From positions 32,581 to 65,634 of the forward strand of contig JBNGIQ010006039.1 of NCBI GenBank assembly GCA_049999765.1: 33,054 bases of DNA, written 5' to 3'. Source of the DNA: Phaeoceros laevis. Taxonomy: Eukaryota; Anthocerotophyta; Anthocerotopsida; Notothyladales. The notes beneath the pieces were generated by a model. The model did not search any database, was not told where the DNA came from, and worked only from the letters and a program-made list of their open reading frames with translations. Of this stretch, positions 10,988 through 21,062 are shown piece after piece. Both the position numbers and the translations under genes were made by a program. How positions within the stretch are numbered: the stretch's first letter is position 1; each line of letters starts with the position of its first letter.

Positions 10988-11937
10988 ATGACGAAGGTGT
11001 GGAGCGCAGCGATGGTGATGGTTGCTGTCCGCCCCGTGGCCCATCAAAGCCCGAATGCGCACGTCCTGGCTCGCACAGTTGCAGCCTGCACTTGGGCATC
11101 CACCTCCACCGGCTGGACGTTCCGTGCTCTTCCGCAGCCGAAGCCGTTGAGACCATTCCAGCAGCGGAGCCCTGGATTTTCCCTGCCCAAGCGAAATGCC
11201 GTTACGCGTTTCCAGTCAGACTGGGGGCTGCAGGCTCGGAGAACAAGGGATGCCATGGACGAGGAGCTGCTGGATGAGGAAGGCATGGGAGGGGGGCTTA
11301 GTGAGGTGAGCTGCATGTGTGACCCGGTTGCAATATCTCCCATTCTCTGCAAGGGGTCTTGACACGCGCTTGTATGGGCATGGCTCAGATTCTCTCACTC
11401 TTGGGGTTCGGGTTCCCAGCGATGATTCTGGGGGGACTGTGGCTGTTTGGGCAGCTTCCGGTCACTCTGCTTGTGAGTCTGGCAGTTATTCCCGCGTTGC
11501 AGAAGGCGGCAGGGCCTGCCATATCGGGGCTGTGGAGGATGATGAATCCTCCCAAGCGCCAGTCGCGGCAACGTTGGAAGAGAAGCCAGTACCGAGACAG
11601 GGGCGGCAAAACTTTCTATTCGTCGCCTTCCAGGGTAGAGGAAACAGCCGACGGAAGCACCGAGGATGGCTTGCAATGTCCAGAAGGCCCAGGTAAGGCA
11701 GTTGAGACGGGGCTATCATCATCTGACCAGGCTCCTTCTACCGTTGCTGGATGGGACCAGCCAGTAACGAAGCCGGCGCAGACGCAATCAGGTGAGGGTA
11801 TGAGGTCAAGGACACGGCCTAGGCCCTCGTCATCTTCATCCGCGCCCGTGGCACGACCACGACAGGGTATCTCGCTGTTTCTGAGACTGATCATTGCTTT
11901 GTTTCCCTTCCTTCGGTCGTGGGGTGGATTCCTGTAG
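10988..11937 (+). CDS. Unknown membrane protein with plastid-type N-terminus
   Basis: Exon 1 is 10988-11305 and exon 2 is 11389-11937. Donor GAG|GTGAGC and acceptor CTCAG|ATTC join in phase 0 to give 288 residues. Residues 1-75 are rich in Ala, Ser, Thr, Arg and Pro with few acids, as in chloroplast or mitochondrial targeting peptides. Residues 88-106 are acidic (DEELLDEEGM). Two likely membrane helices follow at about 107-127 and 132-150 (ILSLLGFGFPAMILGGLW; LLVSLAVIPAL). Next comes a basic stretch (RQSRQRWKRSQYRDRGG) and a long polar Ser/Pro/Gly-rich region. The C-terminus is hydrophobic (SLFLRLIIALFPFL), perhaps a third helix. I do not recognise the family. Function cannot be assigned; an organelle-membrane location is an inference. 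A start 4 bp upstream (10984) is in another frame and does not reach the helices. The gene converges on the PPR gene, whose stop is about 290 bp away. Confidence 0.68.
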
Positions 11938-12228
11938 GGTCCAATATTGACTAGGAACATGTTTGTTCCATTCTTGCATCCCCACAGACCTGGAGTGTGG
12001 AGTGGCTCACCTCCTAACTGAACAAACCAGTCAGGCATGAACTAGATAGCCGTACTGAAGAACTTGGTCGACTGTCCTGGATTGTGAAAAATCCATCTTG
12101 ATCTACATTTCTGTGCAAACTGCGCAGAGAGGACTAGGACAACAGCAACGGTTCCCGGTGCACCAGTCCGGCCTCTGAAAACTTTCATCCTCGCCCCTAA
12201 ATTCCCGCCTCTGGTCTAAACCCGCAAC

Positions 12229-15200
12229 TCAAAGGTGATCTCTACACGAACAGACCCCGCCGTGGAACCGATGGACACGGTGGGCATCTCTCACAATAAT
12301 CTCTCGCCCGGTGATCTTTGAAATGATTTTAGTCCCATTGTGGCAGTTACCGCACATTCGAAGGCTCTTGGTGATTAGGAGCGGTGTCCCTGGAGGCGTG
12401 TTGAGCATTCCAAATGCCAGGGCCAGCTTCTCAGCATGTCCGCACAGGGTATCCTGCATTTCCTGTTTGGATAAAGAAGACAACCCCGCACCCACATCTG
12501 GCAGATGTGCATCACCTGCCTGCACGATGAGAATCTGAAGCATCACAGAAGTATCATCCCTGCTTTCGCCCACAACAAACTCGTGCACCTTGTTCTGCAG
12601 TTCAATGAAGGCCATCGCGGGTTTCTTAACAGCCCCTGAAGCCTTCATCAACTTTACTATTTCATTCGCCTCCCTTTGCTTGCCAGCATTCGCATAAATA
12701 TCTGCCATTAAGATATACCCAGCAGCCTGTTGTGGCTCCATTTGCCTGAGGCGGGTAAAGCATCGCCTTCCCATCTCGATACCGTTGTGACTTTTGCAGG
12801 CGGTCAGCAATGCCATCCACGGTGCAATGTCATGTTGGAATGGCATAGTATGTAGCAAATTTTCTGCATCTTCAAGGTGCCCTGACCGGCCAAGAAGATC
12901 AACCATGCATGTGAAGTGCTCTAATCCTGGTAGGATGCCGTACTTTTCTGACATTTGATTGAAGTACTGCTGACCCTTGTTCACCAGGCCCACATGACTG
13001 CATGCAACAAGAAGCGAGGTGAAGGTTGCAGCATCAGGCGTCACTGAGTCAAGGAGCATTTCCTCAAAACACTCAACAGCGTTTCCACCATAATTATGTT
13101 GGCCATAGCCATTGATGAGTGCATTCCATGTCACCACGTCTCTGGTAGGCAATCTGTTAAACACTTCTTGCGCGTCCTTTAAGCTGCCACACTTCGCATA
13201 CATATCCACCAGCGTGTTCCCAACAGCTGCTTCAGACTCGAGTCCCATTTCCAGGACTTGCGCATGAATAAGCCTACCCAGATGTATCGCGCCTCTGCTG
13301 CCACAAGCTTTTAAAACACTGGAATACGTGACATGATTGGCAGCTGCCCTACCATCTTGTTGCATCCTAGCATAAAGATGGAGAGCTTCCTCGCAAAGAC
13401 CACTCTGAACGTATGACGAAATCATGGTGCTCCACGATATCACATCTCTGGCAACCATTCCATCAAATACCCTGCGAGCATCCCCAAGGCTCCCACATTT
13501 GGCGTACATATCAACCAGGGCATTTCCAACAATGACAGCTCTGTCAAGTCCTCTTTCCACAACCTGTGTGTGAAGCTGCATACCGTAGCGCCTAGCTTGC
13601 ATGCTGCCACATGCTTTTAGAGTACTCACATATGCTGGAACATCTGGTGTAATCCCACACTGTACCATCTTCTCAAACAGTTTCAGAGCATCCTGACCAA
13701 TCCCGCACTGCGCATAAGCTGCTAGCATGGCACCCCAGGTGACCACGTCTCTACTTCTCAAGCTGTCAAACACTGTGCGTGCATCATGCAGGCTCCCGCA
13801 CTTGGCATACATGTCTACCAAAGCACTGCCAAGAAAAAGGTCACCTTCAAGCCCAGCTCCTCGGATTTCGGCATGAACCTGCTTGCCATCTCGCACCGCC
13901 CCTATGCTACCACAGGCTTTCAAAATGCTCACAAACGTAGCAACATCTGGCCTTATGGCCCCCTGCCGCATGCTCTCGTAGAGCATTAGAGCTTCATGAC
14001 CAAGCCCATGCTGGACGTATGCTGCAAGCATGGCACTCCATGTAACCAAATCCTTGGTGAGCAATCCGTCAAACACTTCGCGAGCACTCTCTAGGCTTCC
14101 ACACTTTGCATACATAACCACCAAGGCACTTCCAACAAATAAGTTTGACTTGAACCCACTATGAATCACATCTGCATGAACCAGCCTGCCTGATGTCAAA
14201 TCTCCTGCTCGAGCACATGCTCTTAGGACAGCCACAAATAAGTAGTCGTTCGCTTGTACGGAGGACTTCCTTGCTCGTCCATAAAGTTCCATGACCTGCT
14301 GCATTTTACCATGCTCACCATGTGCAGAGATTATTGAAACCCAGACAAAAAGATCAGGCCGATGCAGGTTCCTGAACACTTTGTCCGCTTCCAGCAATCT
14401 TCCAGCAGACGCATACATGCGGATGATGTGGCTCCCTAAGAAGGTGTTTGTCGTATATCCACTTTGAGTAGCAAGAGCATGAACGCGACTTCCAACAACG
14501 ACATCCTTGTTTGCAATGCAAGCCTTCAAGAGGCAGTAGATTATATTTGTGGAGACCACATTCCCTCGGTGGTACCAGCAGTCCAAGACTTGAAGGGCCT
14601 CAGACAGCTGGCCTTCTGCACACAACTGGCGAAATAGATCATGGTCGAATCTGAAGATCTCTGATACCCTGCACAGTTGAGAAAACGTTCGGAGTATGTC
14701 ACTACACACGTATGTTGCAGATGACGGACAGAAAAAACACAACAGACTCCCCAAGCTCAGTCGCCTTAGATGGCAATGATAGCTGGGAGGACGCTGACTG
14801 CCGCCATAAGTACAAGTACCTAGCGGAAATTCCGTTGTCGCCTCCCAGGCACACTGAACTGGGAATGAGTCGGTATGATGCTCTGTATGCACCAACCGTG
14901 TGCGCATCACGTAGTTTTGCAGTTTCTGTCTTGACCCAAGAAGGATTGAGCTGCGACACAAGCCACAACGCTTCTCTTGTTGTGCAGTGCACGAAATCCG
15001 GGTACTTGAGGTTTCTCTGCGGTGCTGATCTGTGGTCAGCTGCATTGTTCAAAAAAGCATCCTGGACAATTTCACAACCCAAACCAAGAAAATGACCAGA
15101 AGTAAAAGCCAGGTTTGCACCTTGCTCAATCTGTTGTCCCACCATTGAGATGGATCGGCCAGGAACTTTTGCCACAACGCCTTTCGCTCATCGCTGTCAG

Positions 15201-15428
15201 CTGCAAACCAGATAAATCCAGAATTCTCACATTCTTGCAGAGAAGAGACCGTGCGAGCAGTGCAATCATATACTCACCTAAGCGCTCTCGGCGGCTGCGA
15301 AGGTCAGTTGAGCCCGACAAATTGGGTGAGGGCCTGTAACAATCTTCCGGGACCAAGCAGGGCCTGAATTCGCTTCGCTTCAAGTACAATGCCACCAAGT
15401 CTTCGCTCACTGACCCAATTCGCTTCAT
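12229..15428 (-). CDS. PPR-DYW RNA-editing-type protein, PDF-motif fusion
   Basis: An uninterrupted frame runs from 15045 down to 12229 (938 codons). From about 14668 on it is a PLS-class PPR tract with very alike repeats (ALVDMYAKCGSL, ARxVFD, SxLKACGS). It ends in E and DYW domains. The cytidine-deaminase-type residues are kept: H-A-E (HAEKLALAFG), C-x-x-C (CGNC) and the second zinc set (HRF...CSC). The usual terminal Asp-Tyr-Trp reads Asp-His-Leu, and the PG box reads KKPAMAF. By family, it acts in C-to-U editing of plastid or mitochondrial RNA. The N-terminal 126 codons of the frame are not PPR-like and overlap PDF-motif coding in another frame. My preferred model is exons 15428-15278, 15200-15121, 15016-14820 and 14668-12229, phases matching, 955 residues. 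PPR-DYW identity is near certain; the upstream exon joining is less so. No targeting peptide is obvious in the fused model. Confidence 0.85.
14820..15428 (-). other. PDF-motif exons (OSB-type) of the PPR gene
   Basis: Three short exons upstream of the PPR tract. The middle one encodes ALWQKFLADPSQWWDNR, and after a 104-bp intron the next gives RNLKYPDF...EALWL...NPSWVK. Together they form the PDF motif known from plant organellar single-stranded-DNA-binding proteins (OSB family, PTAC9). No OB-fold is seen before it, unlike OSB proteins. The donor at 14819 (TAG|GTACTT) and acceptor at 14669 (TGTGCAG|G) keep phase into the PPR frame. Alternatively the motif belongs to a separate small gene ending at 14702. 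Confidence 0.65.
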
Positions 15429-15950
15429 CTGCGTCGCACTGAATCCAGAAAACCCATGTCCACATTAAAAATTTCCTCTCAAACGGAACCCTCTTCGCAT
15501 GGAGTCATGGACGGAGCGGACAACAGACAAAAGGTAAAAAAGGCTAATAAAAACTTCTGATTATACATCCCATCCTTTCTACGTGAGTAGCTTCACGACA
15601 AGCTTTACGGCCGCATCTTAAGTCGGATCCCACATCAGTAGTCAGTAATCGAGATCTGAGCAGCTAAGAGTGGCAGTGCCAGCTAAGAGTGGCAGTGCTG
15701 GGGAATTTTACAAGAGATTCGTTTGCTTCCTCACAATCACCAGTGCACCAGGCGGTGTTGGGGCTGAGCTGGGATGGGCTAATCGACTGTCATTGACTGT
15801 GCAGGAAGTCACGCCACAGAAACATGATGGTGGGTACACATCCGAAGTAGCTCTGCTTCTCCGTTTTGCGTCGCAGTCAGAATCGTGTGCGAAGTGATAG
15901 AGCTGGAGCCACTTCACGGACATCAAACTAAGAGGAGACAGGGAGGCACG
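15429..15950. promoter_or_regulatory. Putative two-way promoter region
   Basis: About 520 bp between the diverging PPR and coiled-coil genes. It contains a perfect 19-bp tandem repeat at 15661-15698. Promoter function is inferred from position. The reading frames on both strands (15670-15897 and 15708-15977) show no known motif. Confidence 0.4.
15661..15698. repeat. Perfect 19-bp tandem duplication
   Basis: The unit CAGCTAAGAGTGGCAGTGC occurs twice with no spacer, 253-290 bp upstream of the coiled-coil gene's start codon. It could be a recent duplication or a paired factor-binding site. Confidence 0.9.
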
Positions 15951-17402
15951 ATGAGCCGAGCCAAGGCTCCCGCTCACTTGGTGTTGGTTGTTGTGGCGTG
16001 TCTACTTGTGGGAGTTATAGGCTTTCAGGCCATAGCTGAGAGGACTAGAGTGAAGGACTTTTATCGCCGCCTGCAGGAGAAGGATGATATACACGAGAGG
16101 CTCAAATTGCGGCTTACCGTAAATAACTTCACCTTCGCTTTGGGGTTTTGCATGTCATTTTGCTTTGACTGCTCTTGAAATTTATTAGTCTGTACAAGAA
16201 TCGTGATCTGCCTTCTAGGAGTAGATAGGGATTGTCGGTCTGTCCTGATTGATGAACTATCCACGGTTTACAAGTTCCTCCATCTCAGGATATTGAACAC
16301 ATTTACCAATTTCTGACGACATTGAGTATCGTCGTCGTTCAGATGATCCTTGATAGAACTTGGCTGTATCGGGGACTCAGTCTTCTGCAAATGAATGCTC
16401 AGTTTGAACTTTGTTCATCTCTTCGACAATGCGCAGTTTGCTTCAATACTATTTTTAGATCTGGTGTAGGTGGCAAAGCTGTGTCTCCTTGACGTCCATC
16501 TGTCTTTCTGAAATCTGAGTTTCTAATTCTTTGTCTCCATCTGATAGGCTGCAGTAGAGAAACAGACTAGAGTTGAAGCTGAAAATATCAAGCTCAGGTC
16601 AGAGAAGGATGTTCTGCAGAAGCAACTTATAGATCTGGGAAGCTCAAGAAAGGACCAACTAGTCAAGTTTGAGAAGGAGGTTAAAGAGCTGAAAGGACAG
16701 ATCCAAGATAAATGGCGGGAAGTTACGAAGCGTACTCAAGAGGTTAACAAACTATCAACCGAGGTGGAAAAAGTGAAGTCAAAGGCGGCGAGTGGAAGAG
16801 AGCAGAAAGAGAAAGAATTGGTCGTTTTACAGGAGAAGAATGCTGCACTACTGAAGGAGGTTTCGGACCTTCATGAAGAGAATGAAAAGCTCAAAGCGGG
16901 TGGTAATCCTAGTGAACCCGGCAAAAAAGTTGTTTTGGGCGAGGCAAGTCCCAAGGCGGATGATAACAAATCAGAGAGTGAAACGGTCTTCGTGAATAAG
17001 ATGCATAAGCGTTCGACAGAAGAGGACCATCAAGCGTCCCAATCTGTTGACATAGCTGTCGGTGATTTCAAGCGGACAGACAAGTATCACGATGATTCTG
17101 ACAGGGACAAAATGAAAAGTGACGTTGAGAAAGATGATGGGCTCACAGACAGGGATGTACAGATTGGAAGCACGACTGAAAACGACGAGGAACTGGAGAA
17201 CAATGATTTTCAGGATGAAAATGGAGACGAGGAAGGAAAGACACTTGAGGATGACAAGGAGGGTGGAGAGGCAGAGGATGAGATTGATGAGAAGGAAGAT
17301 GATAAGGATCTGGAAACTAAGGGGTTCAGGAAAGGAGACGATGAGGAAGATACCGAACTTGATGAGCAAGATGAAGCAGACGCTCTTGAAAATACGGAAT
17401 GA
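15951..17402 (+). CDS. Signal-anchor coiled-coil protein with acidic tail
   Basis: Exon 1 is 15951-16118 and exon 2 is 16548-17402, joined in phase 0 (ACC|GTAAAT; GATAG|GCTGCAG), 340 residues. Residues 9-27 form one hydrophobic segment (LVLVVVACLLVGVIGF) after a short basic N-terminus, so a type II signal anchor is likely. About residues 33-160 are heptad-rich coiled coil (Lys/Glu/Leu-rich; KLRSEKDVLQKQLIDL, LLKEVSDLHEENEKL). From about 195 to the end the chain is highly acidic (DEELENNDFQDENGDEEG and similar). The layout resembles Golgi or endomembrane type II proteins such as animal GOLM1/CASC4, but this is resemblance of plan, not shown homology. No enzyme motif is seen. The first-exon donor lacks the usual AG before GT, so that junction is slightly uncertain. 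An ATG upstream in the same frame exists only as part of a longer open stretch; 15951 is chosen because the hydrophobic anchor follows at once. Confidence 0.75.
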
Positions 17403-18514
17403 TGGTGAGCAACAAAGCTCAGCTTAGTGAGCTTGTTCTTGGCAACCTTGTCAAGAAATTCTGAACAGCGAGAACAGTCTGTGCCACTTATTTCTGAGGC
17501 GGCCTGATGCCAGGAAGGCAGCGTGATTTACTAGGTTCCTGAAGTGGCACAAGATTGAGTTGGCTACGTTGTGACGCCCTGTACTGGTATGAGGTGAGGT
17601 CTAACGTCTTCAAGCAATGGTCATACATGGTCCCAGACTACTCTTCCCAGACAAGGAGAGATTATTTACTCCGTGCCTAGATATTTAAGTGCAACCCTGG
17701 AAGTGCGAGTAATCTCCACCCTGGCTTCCTGGTGGGTACATATCCTCTCACGGGAGCTTGTCTGTATTTAGCCTTTGCTGGTTCAATGCTAGCAATTTTT
17801 TTTGCAATACGAACAGGAGTTAGAATGGACCTTTCACCCTGTGCAGTATGCACAAGCTCTCCTGTCGGATGAGTACGCATTAAAACCAGTACAGGTCAAG
17901 ACGTTACAAAAGTCGGGTCCAGGAGGAAAACAAGTGGCGGCAAGCCCACAAATCGACGCAAACGGCTGATCGAGCGATAGAAACCTAGGGAGGTCGAGTT
18001 GGAGTAGAGACCACTTAATAAAAAACATTTGGTCCGCATGCCACTTTAGGAAAGGGTCTTGCACTAGTGGGAATGAGTATTAACCTCCTTGTGAAGGGAG
18101 TGGGTGGGTGCAACTCTCACGCCAAGCTCGCCCGGATTTAGCTCACGGCCCCCTTGACCCAAAACCATGGGCTTGAAATGCCTCTTTGGCTAGCGGCCTC
18201 GAAATAAGGGGGAAAGGGTGCAGAAGATGAGAGGTAGGAAGAGCAAGGGAATGGGTGGAAGGGAGGGTTGAAGAGAAAATCTTCACAATGTCAAAAGGCT
18301 CGTCTAGAAAGCCAAGGTGAGTGGTAGCATCCTGACCTCCAACAATCCACAACTTGGCACCATATTGCACTGAAGGTACCCTGCCATCTGAACTTGTAGC
18401 AACGTGTGATGATGTGCAGCCTAGAACTAGAGGAAGGAGAGCAACCTATATCTGAACTAGAATTTCACAAAATACAATCCCATGATGTTGACATATAGTC
18501 CAATCTAACTTGGA
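17403..18514. other. Intergenic region, nothing recognised
   Basis: About 1.1 kb without a supported gene. It should hold the 3' UTR of the coiled-coil gene. Short frames on the minus strand (17677-18370) match nothing I know. No repeat or RNA gene was seen. Confidence 0.4.
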
Positions 18515-19165
18515 CTAAAAACCTTTAGGTGCTGCAATGTATAGACATTGTCGAGCATCGAGCATCCTCACATAACCACACTCACGTACATTGTACATAG
18601 TATTAACCAGGCATATGCCTACAACCACATCATGCGGCAGCTTTCGTGCCTTAAGCTGTGAATGGAGATGCTTTCTCAAAGCCAAAGCTTCAAGAGTCAC
18701 ACAACATCAAAGGAATAATAACATCAGCTTCCGGTCAGTTGTTCAGCATTCAGCTGTCACACTTGCACACATGCTCACAATGGAGATGGCAAGAGCCACA
18801 TCAGCATGCAGCTGAGTAGAATTGCCTCAAGGCTAAGGGTCTGTCAAACGACAACTCAAGGTGGCATATAAGTTGTAAACTAGGAAGTTGGATGGCTCAC
18901 ACTTTTCAGCTATAGCCTGCTGTAGAGAATGAGGGCTTCTCTTTACACAGGGCTTCCAATTGTGCAACATCCAGTTGTCACACTTCACACACATGCTCAC
19001 AACGGAGGTGTCAAGAACCACATCTGCATGCAACCAGGATTCAATACATCCTGCCATCATGGTTCGTTTCGTCCACCTTCCGACTTGCCTCATGAAAAAA
19101 TGCTTCCAACTCTTTGTGGTTCGGCTGTTGTAAGAGCTGATGGAGACCTCACATATGTCCTGCAA
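18515..19165 (-). pseudogene. Degenerate PPR-protein relic
   Basis: Minus-strand fragments keep clear PPR-array phrasing in broken frames. Frame 18833-19165 has LHADVVLDTSVVSMCVKCDN, close to the usual HxxVxxxxxxxDxxVxxxLVxMYVKCGN pattern. Frame 18515-18700 has LEALALRKHLHSQLKARKLP followed by DVVVGICLVNTMY and LDARQCL. Frameshifts and stops lie between them, and no E or DYW domain is seen. Codon-level decay fits an old, non-functional copy of a PLS-type PPR gene. It differs in wording from the intact PPR gene at 12.2 kb, so it is not a recent duplicate of it. Confidence 0.65.
18741..19034. repeat. Imperfect 73-bp direct repeat pair
   Basis: Positions 18741-18813 and 18962-19034 are alike, sharing CAGYTGTCACACTT, CACACATGCTCACAA and the ordered block AAGARCCACATC-GCATGCA. 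They are 221 bp apart and lie in the PPR relic; they probably represent two neighbouring PPR repeat units. Confidence 0.6.
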
Positions 19166-20990
19166 ACAAGCTGGAGTTGCATTGCCAGATTTTGTCTATT
19201 GCTTCACATTTGAAGACCATTGTGCTCCTCACTGTCAACTTCATTCATCCCGTACCTGTGGCATACCCGTTGGTCCCTTGGTAGGTCACTCTCTGTTCTC
19301 AAGGCGTTCTCCTATTGTTCAAAAGATTGCATCTTCCAGCTCTTTTCGGCTAGGGGGTTGGCCTACCGCTTTCCCCAAGGTTCCCACTTCACGGAGTCGC
19401 ACTTCATGCTCTGTTAAGTCGAGCTCTTCCAGTGCCAGATGGGGCCACTTCTGTCCTACTGGCCATCCCTGAGGTCTCACGTCCTCTTCCGAGGTTCTCC
19501 CAGTGCTGGTGGATCCGTACTCCATGCATCTGTCCTTGCTTCCCTGTCGTGGCATTGCTGTAGTCTCTCTCTCAGCTTCCCGGGGCTATTCGGTAGGGTC
19601 GCTGCTTCCACCAGCCGGTCTTTTAGCTGCTAGGAGGGCAGGAATAAGTCCGGTATCCATACCTAAGCACTGGCCTTCCATTCTGCTTTAGCTTCGATCA
19701 ACTGTCTGTCATCCTGACTTCTGCTCCCGCAGTCTTGCCTCGTGTCTATGAGAGCTAGCCAGCCTGTGGCTGGCATGCTATCACAGTTTGCAAGTAGCTG
19801 CAGTGTGGCCAGATCGGAATGCCTCTGTTAGGGTTTTCCTACGGCTTATAGCTAAGCCAATAACTATATACATGTGGCAAGTTTTGGTGAGTGTTTTTCG
19901 GGGTCGTATTCCACTTTACCACCTGGCCCTTCTAGTCACTTCTTCTACTATTAACTACTATTTCTATCCCCTTCTATCTAACCCTAATTACTTTACTACA
20001 ATCAACTATGACACATGCCTAGTCCTTACGGTATGGGCCCCACACCGGTCGGCCTCCTTGCCATCCCGAAAATGGTAGTGGGGGCCATATTCCCTCCAGA
20101 TAGCGCCACCTGTTGTACCACTCCTGCTGCATGTAGTTGCTCTCGCATACTTGCCCATCTAGCAGCATTGTCAGGGATTCTGTGTCTCAGTACTCGGTCC
20201 TTGCTCCCACGAAGGGAGAGGGCCCACTGCCTCTATCGTCCTCCACCGTCCGACCATGGGTGTTCCCGGAGGCCCGTCACCCCCCACCATACTCTTGTAT
20301 TCTGCCGTTGTCTTGGACCGTGCTGAGTGGGCCGCCGCTCAGGGGCCGTGAGGGACCCCACCATCTCCTACTTTGCTGCGATCACACCATCACCCTCACA
20401 CCGCTCAAGCTCCAAGAACCTCCCCAACCCCACAGCACCACCTCACCACCCTCACTTCAAGCCCTCCCGGAGGGGAGGAGGACAACTCCTAGTGAAGCTA
20501 ATGAGCCTGGGGAGCTACATCAGGAAGAAGGGCAGCTAAAGGGGGCTGTCTCTAAGCCAGGGGAGGCAAGCCTCGCCAAGGAGAGGGCAACATTCACGCT
20601 GCCTCCCCATTACTCAGAGGATAGTGGAAGATTTAGTGCATAGCGAGGATAGAAACGTGGGAAGGGAGGCAAAGGATGCCCTACGGCCACAGAGCCCTAC
20701 CCCCAGCATGACAGGCCTGGCAATAGAACAGGAAGAGTTGGTGGTGGAAGTGAAAGCACCTATGAATGAATGAATGTAATCTTTCCGATCTGGGCAATAG
20801 GCCAATCGGGCAACAAAATGGTTGCGTACTCGACTCGATCTGAGGACCCTATCCGATCTCTAAGTTTTCCTAAGAGTTTTGTGGTCCTTTTGGACCTTCT
20901 CTAGGCCTTTTTGGTCCTTTTTTGGTCCATCCTAGGTAACTCTCTACTTTTCTATGGGCCCACCAGCCTTCCTTCCTTAAGGGCTTTCCG
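19166..20990. other. Gene-free, probably retroelement-derived DNA
   Basis: About 1.8 kb with short Pro/Ser-rich frames only (for example 20137-20643), none recognised. Near 20100 the minus strand reads GTACAACAGGTGGCGCTATC, which recalls the junction of an LTR end and a primer-binding site, but no paired LTR is visible. I treat the region as old repeat DNA without a named family. Confidence 0.35.
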
Positions 20991-21054
20991 TATGTATGTA
21001 TGTATATATTTGAGGAGGTTACCGGTCCCATCAGGGTCCCCCCCTTGCCCATGG
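20991..21054 (-). mobile_element. Short-element copy with TACA-repeat tail
   Basis: On the minus strand: a core with GGGCAAGGGGGGGACC, CTGATGGGA and AACCTCCTCAAATA, followed by a (TACA)n-like tail at 20991-21006. The same core occurs inside the chromovirus at 28248-28345 and in part at 29922-29978. It sits just before the reverse-transcriptase relic but in the opposite orientation. The ends are approximate. Confidence 0.55.
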
Positions 21055-21062
21055 CTGGGGCA

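Noticed and set aside
14702-15175. 157-codon minus-strand frame as a separate gene
   Set aside because: It includes the PDF motif but also intron sequence. The motif is better explained by splicing, and the frame lacks an OB-fold or a natural C-terminus.
16971-17369. 132-codon minus-strand hydrophobic frame
   Set aside because: It is the antisense shadow of the Glu/Asp-rich tail of the coiled-coil gene.
20095-20125. Possible LTR end and primer-binding site on the minus strand
   Set aside because: The sequence recalls such a junction, but no second LTR or coding part could be paired with it.
20137-20643. 168-codon plus-strand frame
   Set aside because: Pro/Ser-rich, no domain, in repeat-like DNA, with competing frames of similar length.
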